Position numbers and translations under genes: made by a program
In this document: one piece after another, positions 8,287 to 17,358 of the stretch
Layout: every line of letters starts with the position of its first letter
How positions within the stretch are numbered: the stretch's first letter is position 1
Notes under the pieces: model-generated
Seen by the model: only the letters and a program-made list of their open reading frames with translations
Database searches by the model: none
Told to the model about the DNA's origin: nothing
DNA from: a bacterium
Lineage (GTDB): Bacteria; Hinthialibacterota; Hinthialibacteria; OLB16
Direction of reading: 5' to 3'
Assembly: GCA_022072055.1 (NCBI GenBank)
Contig: JAJVIK010000004.1
Location: 1 to 64,000 of the forward strand
Length of the DNA: 64,000 nucleotides

Positions 8287-10602
8287 ATGGAACGGAACCG
8301 GGAGATCGGAGGGCATGGAGGCGGTCGCTTCGCCAACCCGCTCTTCTACGGCTGCCTGGCGCTGCTCGCCCTGGCGCTCCGAATCCCCCAGATCTCACCG
8401 CTGGCGGTGATTGGCCCGGACGCCTCAGAGTACATCTACTGCATCGAGCGACGCGCCCTCCCTCACTCCCCGTACCTGTTTTTCCTCTGGATTGGGTATC
8501 TTATTCAACCCTTCATCCGCCTGGACTGGGGTTTGGTGGGCGTGTCGATGGCCGCTTCACTGGGATCCGTTGTTCTTTTCGGCCTGGCCCTGGAGCGCTG
8601 GTCGGGATCGCGTTTCGCGGGCTGGGTAGGGGCGGCGAGCCTGTCGCTCTTCCCGGTTTCGATCCGCTTCGCCGGGGTGCAGGAGGTGTACATGCCCCAG
8701 ATGTTCTGGCTCACCCTTGCCTGGTGGTGCGCGTGCGGGGCGGGAAGCCCACTTGCGTGCGGGCTTACCTTTGGGATCGCGGTGGGAACCCACACCGGAA
8801 GTCTGTTCGCGCTCCCCGCCACCCTGTTTCTCCTCGCGCGGTCTTCGCCCGCGCGAGTGGACGCCCCACGTTCATCCCTTTCCGACCCGGGAACCGCCGA
8901 ACCACCCGAACCTCGTCCGGTAAGCCTGCTGGCGCGGCTTGAGGCATGGCTTGAGGATTTCACGCGGGCTCTCCCGGCAAGGAAGCCCAAGTCATTGAAA
9001 GAGCGACTGAATTCCCTTGAGCAGCTCTTGAAACCCGACCTTGGGGTCCCTCACGCCTGGTTTCCATTCTCCCTTGGAGTGCTCATTCCCCTTGGGGTCG
9101 CTCTGGCTTGGATCGGGGCGATTTGGCTGGTGGTGTATGGCGTCTCCGGGCTTCCCCTTCTGCCGCTGTTTCTTCGGGGAGCCGCGCCGCCTCCTCAATG
9201 GGGCAGCCTGCTGGGGGCGGGAGCGGGTTCACACTGGTGGGAGCAGATCTGGCGGACTTGGGGTGAGTTTGTCGATCCCGAGGTCTTCGGTTTTTGGCCC
9301 TTTGTCCTCGGGGGTGGTCTGCTGCTCCTCGCGCCATTCGCTAAGGCCGCGCCCTGGTGGCTGCTCATGGGCCCGTTCCTCCTCTATGAGGGGGCTGTGG
9401 GACTGACATTGGATCGCGGCATCTACGCCGTGTTTGTGGCCCCGGCGCTGGCGGTCGGGATAGGTCTTTCGGCGCGTTGGGTCGGATCCGATCGGAAGGG
9501 AGTCGTGTTGCCGACAAAAGGTCCCGATCCGGGGCTGTTCGGTTATCCGCTTGGAATCCTCTGTCTGGCGGTCCTGATCGCCCAAATCCAGCTCCTCCCT
9601 TTTTTCGCGGAGACCGCGAGGGTCCGAAAGCTCTTCCCCTGGCACCGTGAGGATGGAGAGCAGATGGCGCTCGCGAAATGGGTCCGCGCCAACTCACCGC
9701 CGGAAACCTTGGTGGTTCAGCCCTCCGCTTGGGCTTACGGTGGGCTGGCTAGCGCCTTGTACACCCAGAGGATCCCGATATGGATCGCCCCGGTCGCGGG
9801 GATCCTGATTCCGGGTCCTTGGAAACCCCTCTTTGTGGATGACGCTTTCCAGCATGCCCGGGAGGTCACCGAAACGGACCTTGAGGGATGGATCGACCAG
9901 GACCAACCGCTGGTGGCCTTTGACGCCGACCCGTTTCGGTCATGGCTCGCGCTCTGGCCCAAGGTGAATATCGAGCGCTTTGAAACCCGCCCGATCCTCT
10001 GGTTGGACCAAAACCAGACAGGGACCAGCAGGTACTGGGAGGGATGCACCCCCCTGGCGTCCGTGGACATCGGGAATCCAACCGAGGAGGCGCGTTTCCA
10101 GGTGGAGCATGTCCACAACCCCCAATGGGCCTCGCTGGACCTCCCCTTGTTCCGCCCGACCCTTTACCGGATCGCGCGAAAGACGGATCCTCCCCTCGAC
10201 CCACCCTGGGTTGAAGACCTTCGCCGCCAAGTCCCCATCGGGCAGCGCGGGGCGCCTCCGCGCTTGGCGGAAAACGGAGTCACGATTCCGAAGGACTCCG
10301 GGGGACTGACCCTTCGCCTTCCGACCCAGGTTGGGAAGGAGCATGTCTTGCGGCTGGTGATGCAATCGGAGGGGTATGACTATATTGTCGAATGCCTGGT
10401 GTTCAGTGGGGGACGTTGGGTGTCGGTGGGGATGGACATGGAGCGGATCACGGTAGAGCCTAGAATGCGCTTCACCGAGCTCTATTTCAGGGTCCCCGGC
10501 CGGTGGATTCCGCCGGAGTTCTTGCGGATTCGCCTCGAACCCGGGATGGACCTACCGTACTTCAACGCGTTTCGCGTGGACTGGGGTGTCCGGCCCCAAT
10601 AG
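8287..10602 (+). CDS. Large multi-span GT-C-like membrane protein (DUF2723/GT39-like) with C-terminal periplasmic domain
   Basis: The ATG at 8287 lies one base after the previous stop. An upstream in-frame extension to 8149 overlaps DUF4954 coding sequence and is rejected. The first helix (FYGCLALLALALRIPQIS) is followed by GPDASEYIY, an acidic loop typical of lipid-sugar-dependent GT-C transferases. A QEVYMPQMFW block then recalls DUF2723. About ten hydrophobic segments span residues 15-440, interrupted by a charged loop around residues 195-255. The last 250 residues are soluble and contain a beta-rich domain. It is probably a protein or lipid glycosyltransferase acting at the outer face of the inner membrane. 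The donor and acceptor are unknown. Confidence 0.65.
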   Translation: MERNREIGGHGGGRFANPLFYGCLALLALALRIPQISPLAVIGPDASEYIYCIERRALPHSPYLFFLWIGYLIQPFIRLDWGLVGVSMAASLGSVVLFGLALERWSGSRFAGWVGAASLSLFPVSIRFAGVQEVYMPQMFWLTLAWWCACGAGSPLACGLTFGIAVGTHTGSLFALPATLFLLARSSPARVDAPRSSLSDPGTAEPPEPRPVSLLARLEAWLEDFTRALPARKPKSLKERLNSLEQLLKPDLGVPHAWFPFSLGVLIPLGVALAWIGAIWLVVYGVSGLPLLPLFLRGAAPPPQWGSLLGAGAGSHWWEQIWRTWGEFVDPEVFGFWPFVLGGGLLLLAPFAKAAPWWLLMGPFLLYEGAVGLTLDRGIYAVFVAPALAVGIGLSARWVGSDRKGVVLPTKGPDPGLFGYPLGILCLAVLIAQIQLLPFFAETARVRKLFPWHREDGEQMALAKWVRANSPPETLVVQPSAWAYGGLASALYTQRIPIWIAPVAGILIPGPWKPLFVDDAFQHAREVTETDLEGWIDQDQPLVAFDADPFRSWLALWPKVNIERFETRPILWLDQNQTGTSRYWEGCTPLASVDIGNPTEEARFQVEHVHNPQWASLDLPLFRPTLYRIARKTDPPLDPPWVEDLRRQVPIGQRGAPPRLAENGVTIPKDSGGLTLRLPTQVGKEHVLRLVMQSEGYDYIVECLVFSGGRWVSVGMDMERITVEPRMRFTELYFRVPGRWIPPEFLRIRLEPGMDLPYFNAFRVDWGVRPQ

Positions 10603-10630
10603 GACCCGCTGGACGGGAAGAAGCAGGCGC

Positions 10631-10659
10631 TTGCCGAGATACGGCCGGGAAAGTAATAT
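10631..10659 (+). promoter_or_regulatory. Candidate promoter for the rhaI-MBL-lipoprotein operon
   Basis: TTGCCG (10631-10636) and TAATAT (10654-10659), spaced by 17 bp, lie 120 bp upstream of rhaI. Each box matches the sigma70 consensus at 4 of 6 positions. The remaining 10603-10778 gap shows nothing else convincing. Confidence 0.4.
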
Positions 10660-10778
10660 CGGGGGCCTGCGGTCACGCAAGGGTGTCAGTCTGTTGTCGG
10701 GAGGCTATCATTTCAAACTGGGGAAGGCGCAGGTTCCAGGCTTCGCTGTGAAGCTCACATCTCGGGAGGCGGCGGAAG

Positions 10779-11993
10779 ATGGTTTTGGCTCTCGATTCAA
10801 GGCGCGCCTATGAGGTCCTGGCTGAGACACTGGAGGCGAGGGGCATCGATCTCGAGTGGGTTAAGTCCGAGCTGAAAGCGCAGGAAGTGGAAACCCCTTC
10901 GTGGGGATATGCTGATTCCGGAACCCGGTTCGGAGTGTTCAAGCAACCGGGGGTCCCCCGGAATGTCTTCGAGAAATTCGAGGATGCCGCCCATGTCCAC
11001 CGGATGACCGGGGTCTGTCCCTCGGTGGCCATCCATATCCCCTGGGACTATCTCACCGATTGGAGGGAGCTCAAGGAGTTCGCCGACGACAAGGGGGTTC
11101 GCATCGGCGCGGTGAACCCCAATGTTTTCGAGGAGCAGATCTACAAGCTCGGCTCCTTCGGCAATGAAGACCCCGCGATCCGTCAAGCGGCCTTGGAGCG
11201 GCATTTCGAGTGCATCCAGGTCATGCGGGACACAGGAAGCAAATCGCTCTCCTGCTGGTACGCGGATGGGACCAATTATCCCGGACAAGCCTCTTTCGTG
11301 CGTCGAAAGCGCTCCTTCGAGGAGTGTCTCGGCCAGGTATACGCCCGCCTTGCCGGTGACGAGCGGATGTTCATCGAGTACAAACTCTTCGAGCCGGCTT
11401 TCTATCACACCGATATCGCGGATTGGGGAATGGCGACCGGGTTTTGCCGGAAGCTCGGCGAGCGCGCCAAGGTCCTGGTGGACCTCGGACATCACGCCCA
11501 AGGGGTCAACATCGAGCACCTGGTCGCCTGGATGCTCGACGAGGGAACTCTTGGCGGCTTCCATTTCAACAACCGCAAGTACGCCGATGACGACCTGACC
11601 GTGTCCTCGATCAACCCCTATGAGGTGTTTCTGATCTACAGCGAGCTGGTGGAGGGCAAGATCCGCCTCGGGAGTGGGTTCCAGGTGGATTATCTGATCG
11701 ATCAGTCTCACAACATCAAACCCAAGATTGAGGCGATGATCCAGACTCTTATGAATCTCCAGACCGCTTTCGCCAAAGCGCTGATCGTGAACCGGACACG
11801 GCTCGCCGAGGCCCGCGAGGGGCAGGACGTGGTGGAGGCGGAGCGAACCCTGGTCGAGGCCTTCAACGCCGATGTGGAACCCCTGCTGCGCCAGGTTCGG
11901 ATCGAAATGGACCGACCGGAAGATCCCCTGGCGGCTCATCGCAGGAGCGGTTACTTGGAAAAAGCGATCGCGGAGAGGTCCAAGCGCTCATGA
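10779..11993 (+). CDS. rhaI: L-rhamnose/sugar isomerase, RhaI (Pseudomonas/rhizobial) type
   Basis: This TIM-barrel metal isomerase interconverts L-rhamnose and L-rhamnulose (or related aldoses/ketoses) in the cytoplasm. The 404-aa product aligns in pattern with the P. stutzeri-type isomerases: a GVFKQPGVPRNVFEKFEDAA N-terminal block, SCWYADGTNYPGQ, the metal-site strands IEYKLFEPAFYHTD and VLVDLGHHAQGVN, and GGFHFNNRKYADDDL. The ATG at 10779 follows GGGAGGCGGCGGAAG. Its stop overlaps the start of the MBL gene by 4 nt (ATGA). No rhamnulokinase or aldolase is adjacent, so the substrate is assigned by family only. Confidence 0.88.
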   Translation: MVLALDSRRAYEVLAETLEARGIDLEWVKSELKAQEVETPSWGYADSGTRFGVFKQPGVPRNVFEKFEDAAHVHRMTGVCPSVAIHIPWDYLTDWRELKEFADDKGVRIGAVNPNVFEEQIYKLGSFGNEDPAIRQAALERHFECIQVMRDTGSKSLSCWYADGTNYPGQASFVRRKRSFEECLGQVYARLAGDERMFIEYKLFEPAFYHTDIADWGMATGFCRKLGERAKVLVDLGHHAQGVNIEHLVAWMLDEGTLGGFHFNNRKYADDDLTVSSINPYEVFLIYSELVEGKIRLGSGFQVDYLIDQSHNIKPKIEAMIQTLMNLQTAFAKALIVNRTRLAEAREGQDVVEAERTLVEAFNADVEPLLRQVRIEMDRPEDPLAAHRRSGYLEKAIAERSKRS

Positions 11994-12910
11994 AAGTCCG
12001 AATTTGGGGGGTGCGAGGTTCAATTCCGACCCCGGGGGCGACAACCCTTGGGTACGGCGGCAACACCCCCTGTGTTCAAGTTGAGCTTTCGAGCTCGGGC
12101 ATGCGGCAGGGTTCTTATCTGATCTTCGATGCCGGAACCGGCATCCGTCTGTTGGGCAACCATATCACCGCCGGGGTCCCGGAGGATGCCCCGATGGACA
12201 TCAACTTGCTCTTGTCACATCTTCATTGGGACCATATCCAGGGTCTGCCGTTCTTCAAGCCGCTCTATCGCAGCGGCTGCCATCTCCATGTGCATGGACC
12301 CACCGGACATGGGCTGGATCGAGTGCTGCGGGATCAGATGTACCCGAACTATTTCCCGATCACCATGGACCATGTGGATGTGCGGGCGACTCTCGAGTTC
12401 CGCCCCCTCGAAAAAGGAAGCGTGATCCGGGTGGGCGAGGCAAGCGTCCGTCACATGTTTGTCAATCACGCGGGAGAGGGGGGCGCGGTCGGTTACCGGG
12501 TGGATGCCGAGGGGACCTCGTTCGTGTATATCCCGGATGTCGAGCCGTTTGATTTCCCTTACTCCCCGACAAAGTCCGGGGTGGCTCCGAACCACCGCCC
12601 CGATCAGAACTTGATCGAGTTCATCCAGGGGGCGGACTTGATGCTCTTCGACACCACCTACACGGCGGAGGAATATGAACGCTTCCGGGGGTGGGGACAC
12701 AGCCCGATCGATTACGCCCTGGATGTGGCCGCGCGAGGGGCCGTGAGGAAGCTGGGACTCTTTCACCATGATCCCATGCGCACGGACGTGGAGCTCGACA
12801 AGATTGTGGACCGCACGCGCGGCCTTGCCTCGCCGCTGGGCGTTGAGGTGTTCGGGTCCGCCGAGGGAATGACGGTGGACCTTGGCTCGAAGGAAGGAAC
12901 CCGTGGGTAA
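11990..12910 (+). CDS. MBL-fold metallo-hydrolase
   Basis: This metallo-beta-lactamase-fold enzyme of 306 aa starts with VRIWGVRGSIPTPG, typical of the PhnP/RNase-Z-like hydrolase branch. The zinc motif is SHLHWDH near residue 79. Further ligands are expected in the NHAGEGGAVGYR, YIPDVE and GHSPIDYALD segments. ATGA overlap with rhaI and an 8-nt overlap with the following lipoprotein gene indicate a tight operon. The substrate is unknown. Members of this branch cleave phosphodiester or lactone bonds. Confidence 0.88.
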   Translation: MKVRIWGVRGSIPTPGATTLGYGGNTPCVQVELSSSGMRQGSYLIFDAGTGIRLLGNHITAGVPEDAPMDINLLLSHLHWDHIQGLPFFKPLYRSGCHLHVHGPTGHGLDRVLRDQMYPNYFPITMDHVDVRATLEFRPLEKGSVIRVGEASVRHMFVNHAGEGGAVGYRVDAEGTSFVYIPDVEPFDFPYSPTKSGVAPNHRPDQNLIEFIQGADLMLFDTTYTAEEYERFRGWGHSPIDYALDVAARGAVRKLGLFHHDPMRTDVELDKIVDRTRGLASPLGVEVFGSAEGMTVDLGSKEGTRG

Positions 12911-13187
12911 GCGGTCGCTTGGCCTAAGCGCCCTCTTGGTCACTGTTTTTGCCCTAGCGGGTTGCGCCCGTGGGGCGGTCAAGGGGCCGGTGGGACAGGA
13001 TCAAAAAGGGGTCGGCCTGAAGGTTCCGATCCTCGACCTTTTCAAGCGCGACACCTACGATCCTGATCAGTTCACTCCGGACAACATCAGCGAAAAAGAG
13101 ATCAATCCGTTTCGTCCCAATCAAGACACATCTCCCGAAAGCCAGGAGCCTTTTTCGCGCTACGACGAAAGGTCGGAAAGCTTCTAG
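12903..13187 (+). CDS. Small lipoprotein
   Basis: GTG at 12903, preceded by AAGGAAGGA, gives a 94-aa product that begins with a lipoprotein signal peptide (KRSLGLSALLVTVFALAGC). The lipobox is LAGC, and Gly/Ala residues after the Cys suggest sorting to the outer membrane or surface. The mature part is short, acidic and Pro/Asn-rich with no recognisable domain. An alternative TTG at 12882 adds seven charged residues and has a worse ribosome binding site. It overlaps the MBL gene end by 8 nt. Confidence 0.7.
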   Translation: MGKRSLGLSALLVTVFALAGCARGAVKGPVGQDQKGVGLKVPILDLFKRDTYDPDQFTPDNISEKEINPFRPNQDTSPESQEPFSRYDERSESF

Positions 13188-13235
13188 AAAGTCCCTGGGC
13201 ATCCGCTCTCCGTGTTCGCTACACTTTCCTTTGTC

Positions 13236-14405
13236 ATGATGAAATTGCGCCACACCCTCCTACCGGCATGCATGGCATGCCTCTGCTTTGAAGCTCAAGG
13301 AGAGATTTCAGCGCCGGTCCTGGTCTCCCCACAGAATGGCGAGGTGGTTCAGCTCTCCGCCCCGCCCAACGAGATCACCCTGCTATGGGGGAATGTGGCC
13401 GGGGCCACCGGCTATCTCATCCTGATCACCGGCCCGGAGGAGTTCGGAGAGCCGCTCGAGATCGAGGTCGCGCAAAGCGCCCAGAACCCGATTTCACGCG
13501 GGCTGAACAACCTCGTGACAGGAACTTACACCTGGAAGGTCACCGCGTTTGGCGAAGGGGGGTCCGCCGAAAGTTCGACTTCCTTCTTCACCATTCAGAC
13601 CGGCTCCGGCGGGGGCGGGAATCTCCCTGCTCCGGCGCCGTTGCTGCCGCCCGACTTGGTCATTCTCCGCGGCGACAGCGGCCTGATTCGGTTTCAGTGG
13701 ACCCGCGTGGAAGGGGCATCGAGCTACCGTCTCAACATCTCCCCCCCCGCCGGGTTCTTTGTTTCGGTCTCGCAGCCACCCTCGGGAACCAAGGTCACAA
13801 CCTCCCGGCCCTTCACTCAAGCTCAGGCGGGTTCCTACAAGTGGAGCGTGGCCGCGGTGGACAACCAGATGCGGGTCAGCCCGGCCAGCCCGGAGCGGCA
13901 GTTTGTCTTCACGTCCCTCGCTAGCGCGGGTTGGGACCTGGATGAATCCGGGGGGCCGACCCCGGAGGACTTTTTCGGTTTTCAGGCCAACTGGCAGCGC
14001 GACTTCACCCTCTCTGATCTCAATCTGGACGGGGAGACGAATGGGGATGACGCCGCCCTGATGATCCAGTCCCAAGCCCCGCCAGGACTCCCCACTCCAA
14101 CTCCGATCCCGGGGTTCTTCGCCCCCACGCCAATCCAGCCGCTCGCGAACAGTCAGGTCCCGCAGACTGGGATTGATTTCACCTGGCAAACCGTGATCGG
14201 AGCCTTGGGGTATGAATTCAATCTGTTGGATGACAACCCCAATTCCAACATTGTGCGAGTCATCGAGCAATCGACCACATCCACGGTCTCCACACAATTC
14301 ACCTCGCTCCCGATTCGGCCCCTGCGCTGGAGAGTCCGGGCCTTTTTCGGCGCGGGGGTGGTCGGGCCTTACTCCACTGAAATCCCATTCACCGTCGTGG
14401 AGTGA
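13236..14405 (+). CDS. Secreted protein with three fibronectin-III-like repeats and a dockerin-like insert
   Basis: The start ATG ATG at 13236/13239 gives a Sec signal peptide (KLRHTLLPACMACLCFEAQG). Three beta-sandwich, FN3-like units recur, each with a W-x-x-V-x-G-A-x-x-Y core: LLWGNVAGATGYLILI, FQWTRVEGASSYRLNI and FTWQTVIGALGYEFNL. Between units 2 and 3 lies GWDLDESGGPTPEDFFGFQ followed by DLNLDGETNGDDAALM, a two-helix EF-hand/dockerin-like module, and a Thr/Pro linker. It is probably extracellular and involved in adhesion or carbohydrate binding. A longer open frame starts at 13212, but the signal peptide begins at 13236. Confidence 0.75.
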   Translation: MMKLRHTLLPACMACLCFEAQGEISAPVLVSPQNGEVVQLSAPPNEITLLWGNVAGATGYLILITGPEEFGEPLEIEVAQSAQNPISRGLNNLVTGTYTWKVTAFGEGGSAESSTSFFTIQTGSGGGGNLPAPAPLLPPDLVILRGDSGLIRFQWTRVEGASSYRLNISPPAGFFVSVSQPPSGTKVTTSRPFTQAQAGSYKWSVAAVDNQMRVSPASPERQFVFTSLASAGWDLDESGGPTPEDFFGFQANWQRDFTLSDLNLDGETNGDDAALMIQSQAPPGLPTPTPIPGFFAPTPIQPLANSQVPQTGIDFTWQTVIGALGYEFNLLDDNPNSNIVRVIEQSTTSTVSTQFTSLPIRPLRWRVRAFFGAGVVGPYSTEIPFTVVE

Positions 14406-14432
14406 GCGGGGCCTCCATCGAGGCCGCGCGGG

Positions 14433-16127
14433 TCAAGGTCGCAAGGCCCCCAGGAAGTCAAACGCCCCCCGCGCCTTGGCTTGAAAGGTCTTCAGGGTAT
14501 CGCTCGGATCGATGGGAATCCGCGGGATTGCGAGCCGATGGGTTTCGCGGTTTACCGCGCCATGGATCGCGGAGAACGCGGTCTCCACTCCCAAGTTCTC
14601 AAGCACATGCATGTCCCGGACCCCGAAGTCCCGCGCTCGCCCGTAGGGGTACGCGAACAGGGTGGTGGGGGTCCCGATCTCCCGCGCGATGCCTCGCAGG
14701 CTCCCATCGATGCACTCTCGCGCGTCCATCTCGGAGAGCGCGGAAAGGCGCTGGTGCCGGGTTGTGTGAGCGGCGATGGTCATCCCCGCGGCTTTCATTT
14801 CCCGCGCTTGGTCCCAGGTGAGGATGTGGTAGTTGGGGGGTCCCAACTTACGAACCCAACCGAACTCGCCGAGACCCCCAATGCGGTCGGTCACCAGGAA
14901 AAAGCAGGCGTCCGCGCCATGTTTGAGAAGGCGAGGAAGCGCTTCGGTAAAGTTGTCGGCGTAACCGTCGTCGAAGGTGATCGCCACCGAATCCCGTTCA
15001 AGCGCCCGAGCTCCGTCAAGAACTCGGATCGCCTGCTCAAACGGGATGAGGAGTCTTTCCGCGGCGAGCCAGTCCAATTGGCGCTCGAACTCGGTCGGCG
15101 AGACACACAGCGGGAAGCCGGGAAGATCGGCAATCCGATGGTAGGTCAGGAAGCGCAACGCGGGCCGCTGCTCCTTTCGGGCCTGGAGCATGCCACCGAG
15201 AGCCCGCAGGAACGGCTTCGCGGCTCGCTTGAGAACCAGCTTGTTGCGCTGTGTGTCCAAGACTGTTCCAGCGCCCCACCCCGCTCCATAAGCGACCTCG
15301 TAGGCGATGCGGAGGAACTTCCCCTCACGGACCGCCCGTGCGGACCTTCCCAGGTAACCGACTCCCCGCTCCAAGATCGAGCGCGAGTCCCCCGCTTGCG
15401 CGAGATGATCCGAGGCGGTCGGAAGGGAGTAGTCCGGAAAGTGGCGCGCAACCTGGGCCGACCCATAACCGTTCCGATACGCGGTCCGCACAAGCGCTTT
15501 CATTTCCGTGGGTGGCGGATGGCCGATCGAGCAGTGGGGAACGAGCAGAATCGTGCGTCCGATTCTCCGAAGGCGCGCCCGGAGGTCGGGATCGGTGCCG
15601 CGCGGAAGGTGTTCATGCTCGCCGCCGACCTCGCGATAGGTTTCGAGCGCCATCGCAAGACAGGCATGGGTGACCATGTCGCTCTCGATCGGCGTATCCA
15701 CCTCCGGCGCATGCACTCGCTCCAGCTCGCGCGCGCAGCGCCGCTGAAAGGGATTGGCGTTCGACGGAAGCGTCTGAGAAGGCCCCACCGCCCCAATCCC
15801 ACCCGGCGCGCTCTCCAGGAGCTCGAAGATCTTTTTCAGGAGGTCCCGATCATGAACCTCCACGTCATCATCGAGAAACACCACATACTTCCCTGAAACC
15901 CTCTCCGCGCCCCGATTCCGAGCGCGGCCGTTCGGGCGCACTCCGATGACAATCAGGACCTCAAGGGGAACATGGCTCTGCGACCGGAGGGTCTCAATCA
16001 GGCGCGAAACATTCCCTCCACGGCTCCCGTCGGCGCTTGGGATAACAACGGATGCGTGGGGGTTCGCGGGGCCCTCGAAGAACTGATGGTCAAACCGAGG
16101 CTCATCGGGGTCTTGCGGAGGCGTCAT
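14433..16127 (-). CDS. Fusion of GT2 glycosyltransferase and NodB-type polysaccharide deacetylase
   Basis: Residues 20-230 are a family-2 glycosyltransferase: SVVIPSADGSRGGN, RARNRGAERVSGKYVVFLDD (DDD motif) and the acceptor region around THACLAMALETYREVGG. Residues about 335-555 are a NodB/CE4 deacetylase: FLTYHRIAD, the first Asp motif TFDDGYADNF, the metal-site HTTRHQRLS, and TLFAYPYGR. The two modules are joined by a short helical linker. One polypeptide would transfer a sugar and deacetylate an N-acetyl sugar, presumably in exopolysaccharide synthesis. No transmembrane helices are obvious. It is convergent with the FN3-like gene. Confidence 0.85.
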   Translation of the reverse strand: MTPPQDPDEPRFDHQFFEGPANPHASVVIPSADGSRGGNVSRLIETLRSQSHVPLEVLIVIGVRPNGRARNRGAERVSGKYVVFLDDDVEVHDRDLLKKIFELLESAPGGIGAVGPSQTLPSNANPFQRRCARELERVHAPEVDTPIESDMVTHACLAMALETYREVGGEHEHLPRGTDPDLRARLRRIGRTILLVPHCSIGHPPPTEMKALVRTAYRNGYGSAQVARHFPDYSLPTASDHLAQAGDSRSILERGVGYLGRSARAVREGKFLRIAYEVAYGAGWGAGTVLDTQRNKLVLKRAAKPFLRALGGMLQARKEQRPALRFLTYHRIADLPGFPLCVSPTEFERQLDWLAAERLLIPFEQAIRVLDGARALERDSVAITFDDGYADNFTEALPRLLKHGADACFFLVTDRIGGLGEFGWVRKLGPPNYHILTWDQAREMKAAGMTIAAHTTRHQRLSALSEMDARECIDGSLRGIAREIGTPTTLFAYPYGRARDFGVRDMHVLENLGVETAFSAIHGAVNRETHRLAIPRIPIDPSDTLKTFQAKARGAFDFLGALRP

Positions 16128-16267
16128 CGAAGATCAAAGTATATCCGCCCCCCCAGAGGCCGTCGAGCCACCCCCGGCTGCTTCCCCGGTTTCCGAGGAG
16201 AGCGGCTGATGTTCCCTGCCCTGCGTCTTCCGGTGTATCGTAAGCATCATTCCCCAAGGAGAGCCCC

Positions 16268-17338
16268 ATGTCCGCACGCCTGTTCTTGACCCTAATCGCT
16301 TGTTTGTCGGTCGCGCTCGCCGAGGCTCGGGAGTTCAAGATCGAGCGCATCTTCGGCCCGGAGGTCCCCACCGGACCCTACAAGCACCCAGCGTCCTTTG
16401 ATGAACTCGACAACGGGGATTTCTACCTCTGCTACTACGGCGGCGAGGGGGAGTACAAGGGCGACACGGCGGTCTTCGGCGCGCGTCTCAAGAAGGGCGA
16501 GACAAAATGGTCCGATCCGAAACCCATCGCCGACACCCCTTGGCTCTCGGAAGGGAACGGCGTGATCTGGCAAGCCCCGGACGGCTTGGTTTGGTTGTTC
16601 TATCTGAACCGTTACGGCGACACTTGGTCCACCTCGCGGATCAAGGCCAAGATCTCCAGGGACCAAGCCGGGACCTGGTCGGATTCGATGATGCTCTCCT
16701 TCGAGGAGGGGATGATGGTGCGCGGGCAGCCGATTGTGCTGCACAACGGCGATTATCTTCTCCCGATCTACCACGAAACAGGCCATGACACCGAATCGGT
16801 CGGCCCGGACAGCACCTCACGGTTCCTGATTCACAACCCGACAAACCGCACCTGGAAGGAAGCGGGCGCGATCCGCTCGAAGAACGGAAACATTCAGCCG
16901 GCGGTGGCGGAGCTGGAGCCGAACCATCTGATCGCCTATTGTCGCCGAGGGGGAAACTACGAGCCGACCACGGAGGGCTGGACCATTCGCGCGGAATCGT
17001 TTGACGGCGGCCTGACCTGGACCGAGGGGGTGAACTCCCAATTCCCAAATCCCAACGCGGCGGTGGATTTCATCAAACTCAAGAACGGCCACCTTGTCCT
17101 GGCCTATAACGACAACATGAACGACCGCAGCCCGCTCACCGTGGCGATCTCGACCGATGGGGACAAGACCTGGCCGTACAAGGTCAACATCGCCACCCGC
17201 CCGGACGGCGATTACGCTTACCCGGTCCTTGTTCAGGCCAAGGACGAGAAGATCCACCTCGTTTTCACCTCGGATGGCCGAACCGTGGTCAACCGCGTGG
17301 TGTTTGAGGAGAAAGATATTCTTGAGGGGGGGAAGTAG
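16268..17338 (+). CDS. Secreted sialidase-like (BNR/Asp-box) protein
   Basis: The ATG at 16268 has CAAGGAGAG upstream and a Sec signal peptide (ARLFLTLIACLSVALAEA). The mature part is a six-bladed propeller of the exo-sialidase type, with Asp-boxes visible as SRDQAGTWSD, SFDGGLTWTEG and STDGDKTWPYK, and a RGQPIVLHNGDYLLPIYHE segment that is characteristic of the family. This family includes GH33 and neuraminidase-like proteins of unproven activity. A catalytic Tyr/Glu pair could not be assigned with certainty. It may release sialic acid, which fits with neuB, nagB and a NAL-family gene elsewhere in the window. Confidence 0.8.
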   Translation: MSARLFLTLIACLSVALAEAREFKIERIFGPEVPTGPYKHPASFDELDNGDFYLCYYGGEGEYKGDTAVFGARLKKGETKWSDPKPIADTPWLSEGNGVIWQAPDGLVWLFYLNRYGDTWSTSRIKAKISRDQAGTWSDSMMLSFEEGMMVRGQPIVLHNGDYLLPIYHETGHDTESVGPDSTSRFLIHNPTNRTWKEAGAIRSKNGNIQPAVAELEPNHLIAYCRRGGNYEPTTEGWTIRAESFDGGLTWTEGVNSQFPNPNAAVDFIKLKNGHLVLAYNDNMNDRSPLTVAISTDGDKTWPYKVNIATRPDGDYAYPVLVQAKDEKIHLVFTSDGRTVVNRVVFEEKDILEGGK

Positions 17339-17356
17339 CTCCCCCCCTTTTCTTTT
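17326..17356 (+). terminator. Intrinsic terminator overlapping the sialidase stop codon
   Basis: Seven Gs (17326-17332) pair with seven Cs (17341-17347) across an 8-nt loop that contains the TAG stop, followed by TTTTCTTTT. Translation termination occurs inside the hairpin. Confidence 0.88.
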
Positions 17357-17358
17357 CA

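Noticed and set aside
14405-14433. Hairpin GGCCTC/GAGGCC between convergent FN3-like and GT2-NodB genes as terminator
   Set aside because: The stem is only 6 bp and is not followed by a T-tract on either strand.
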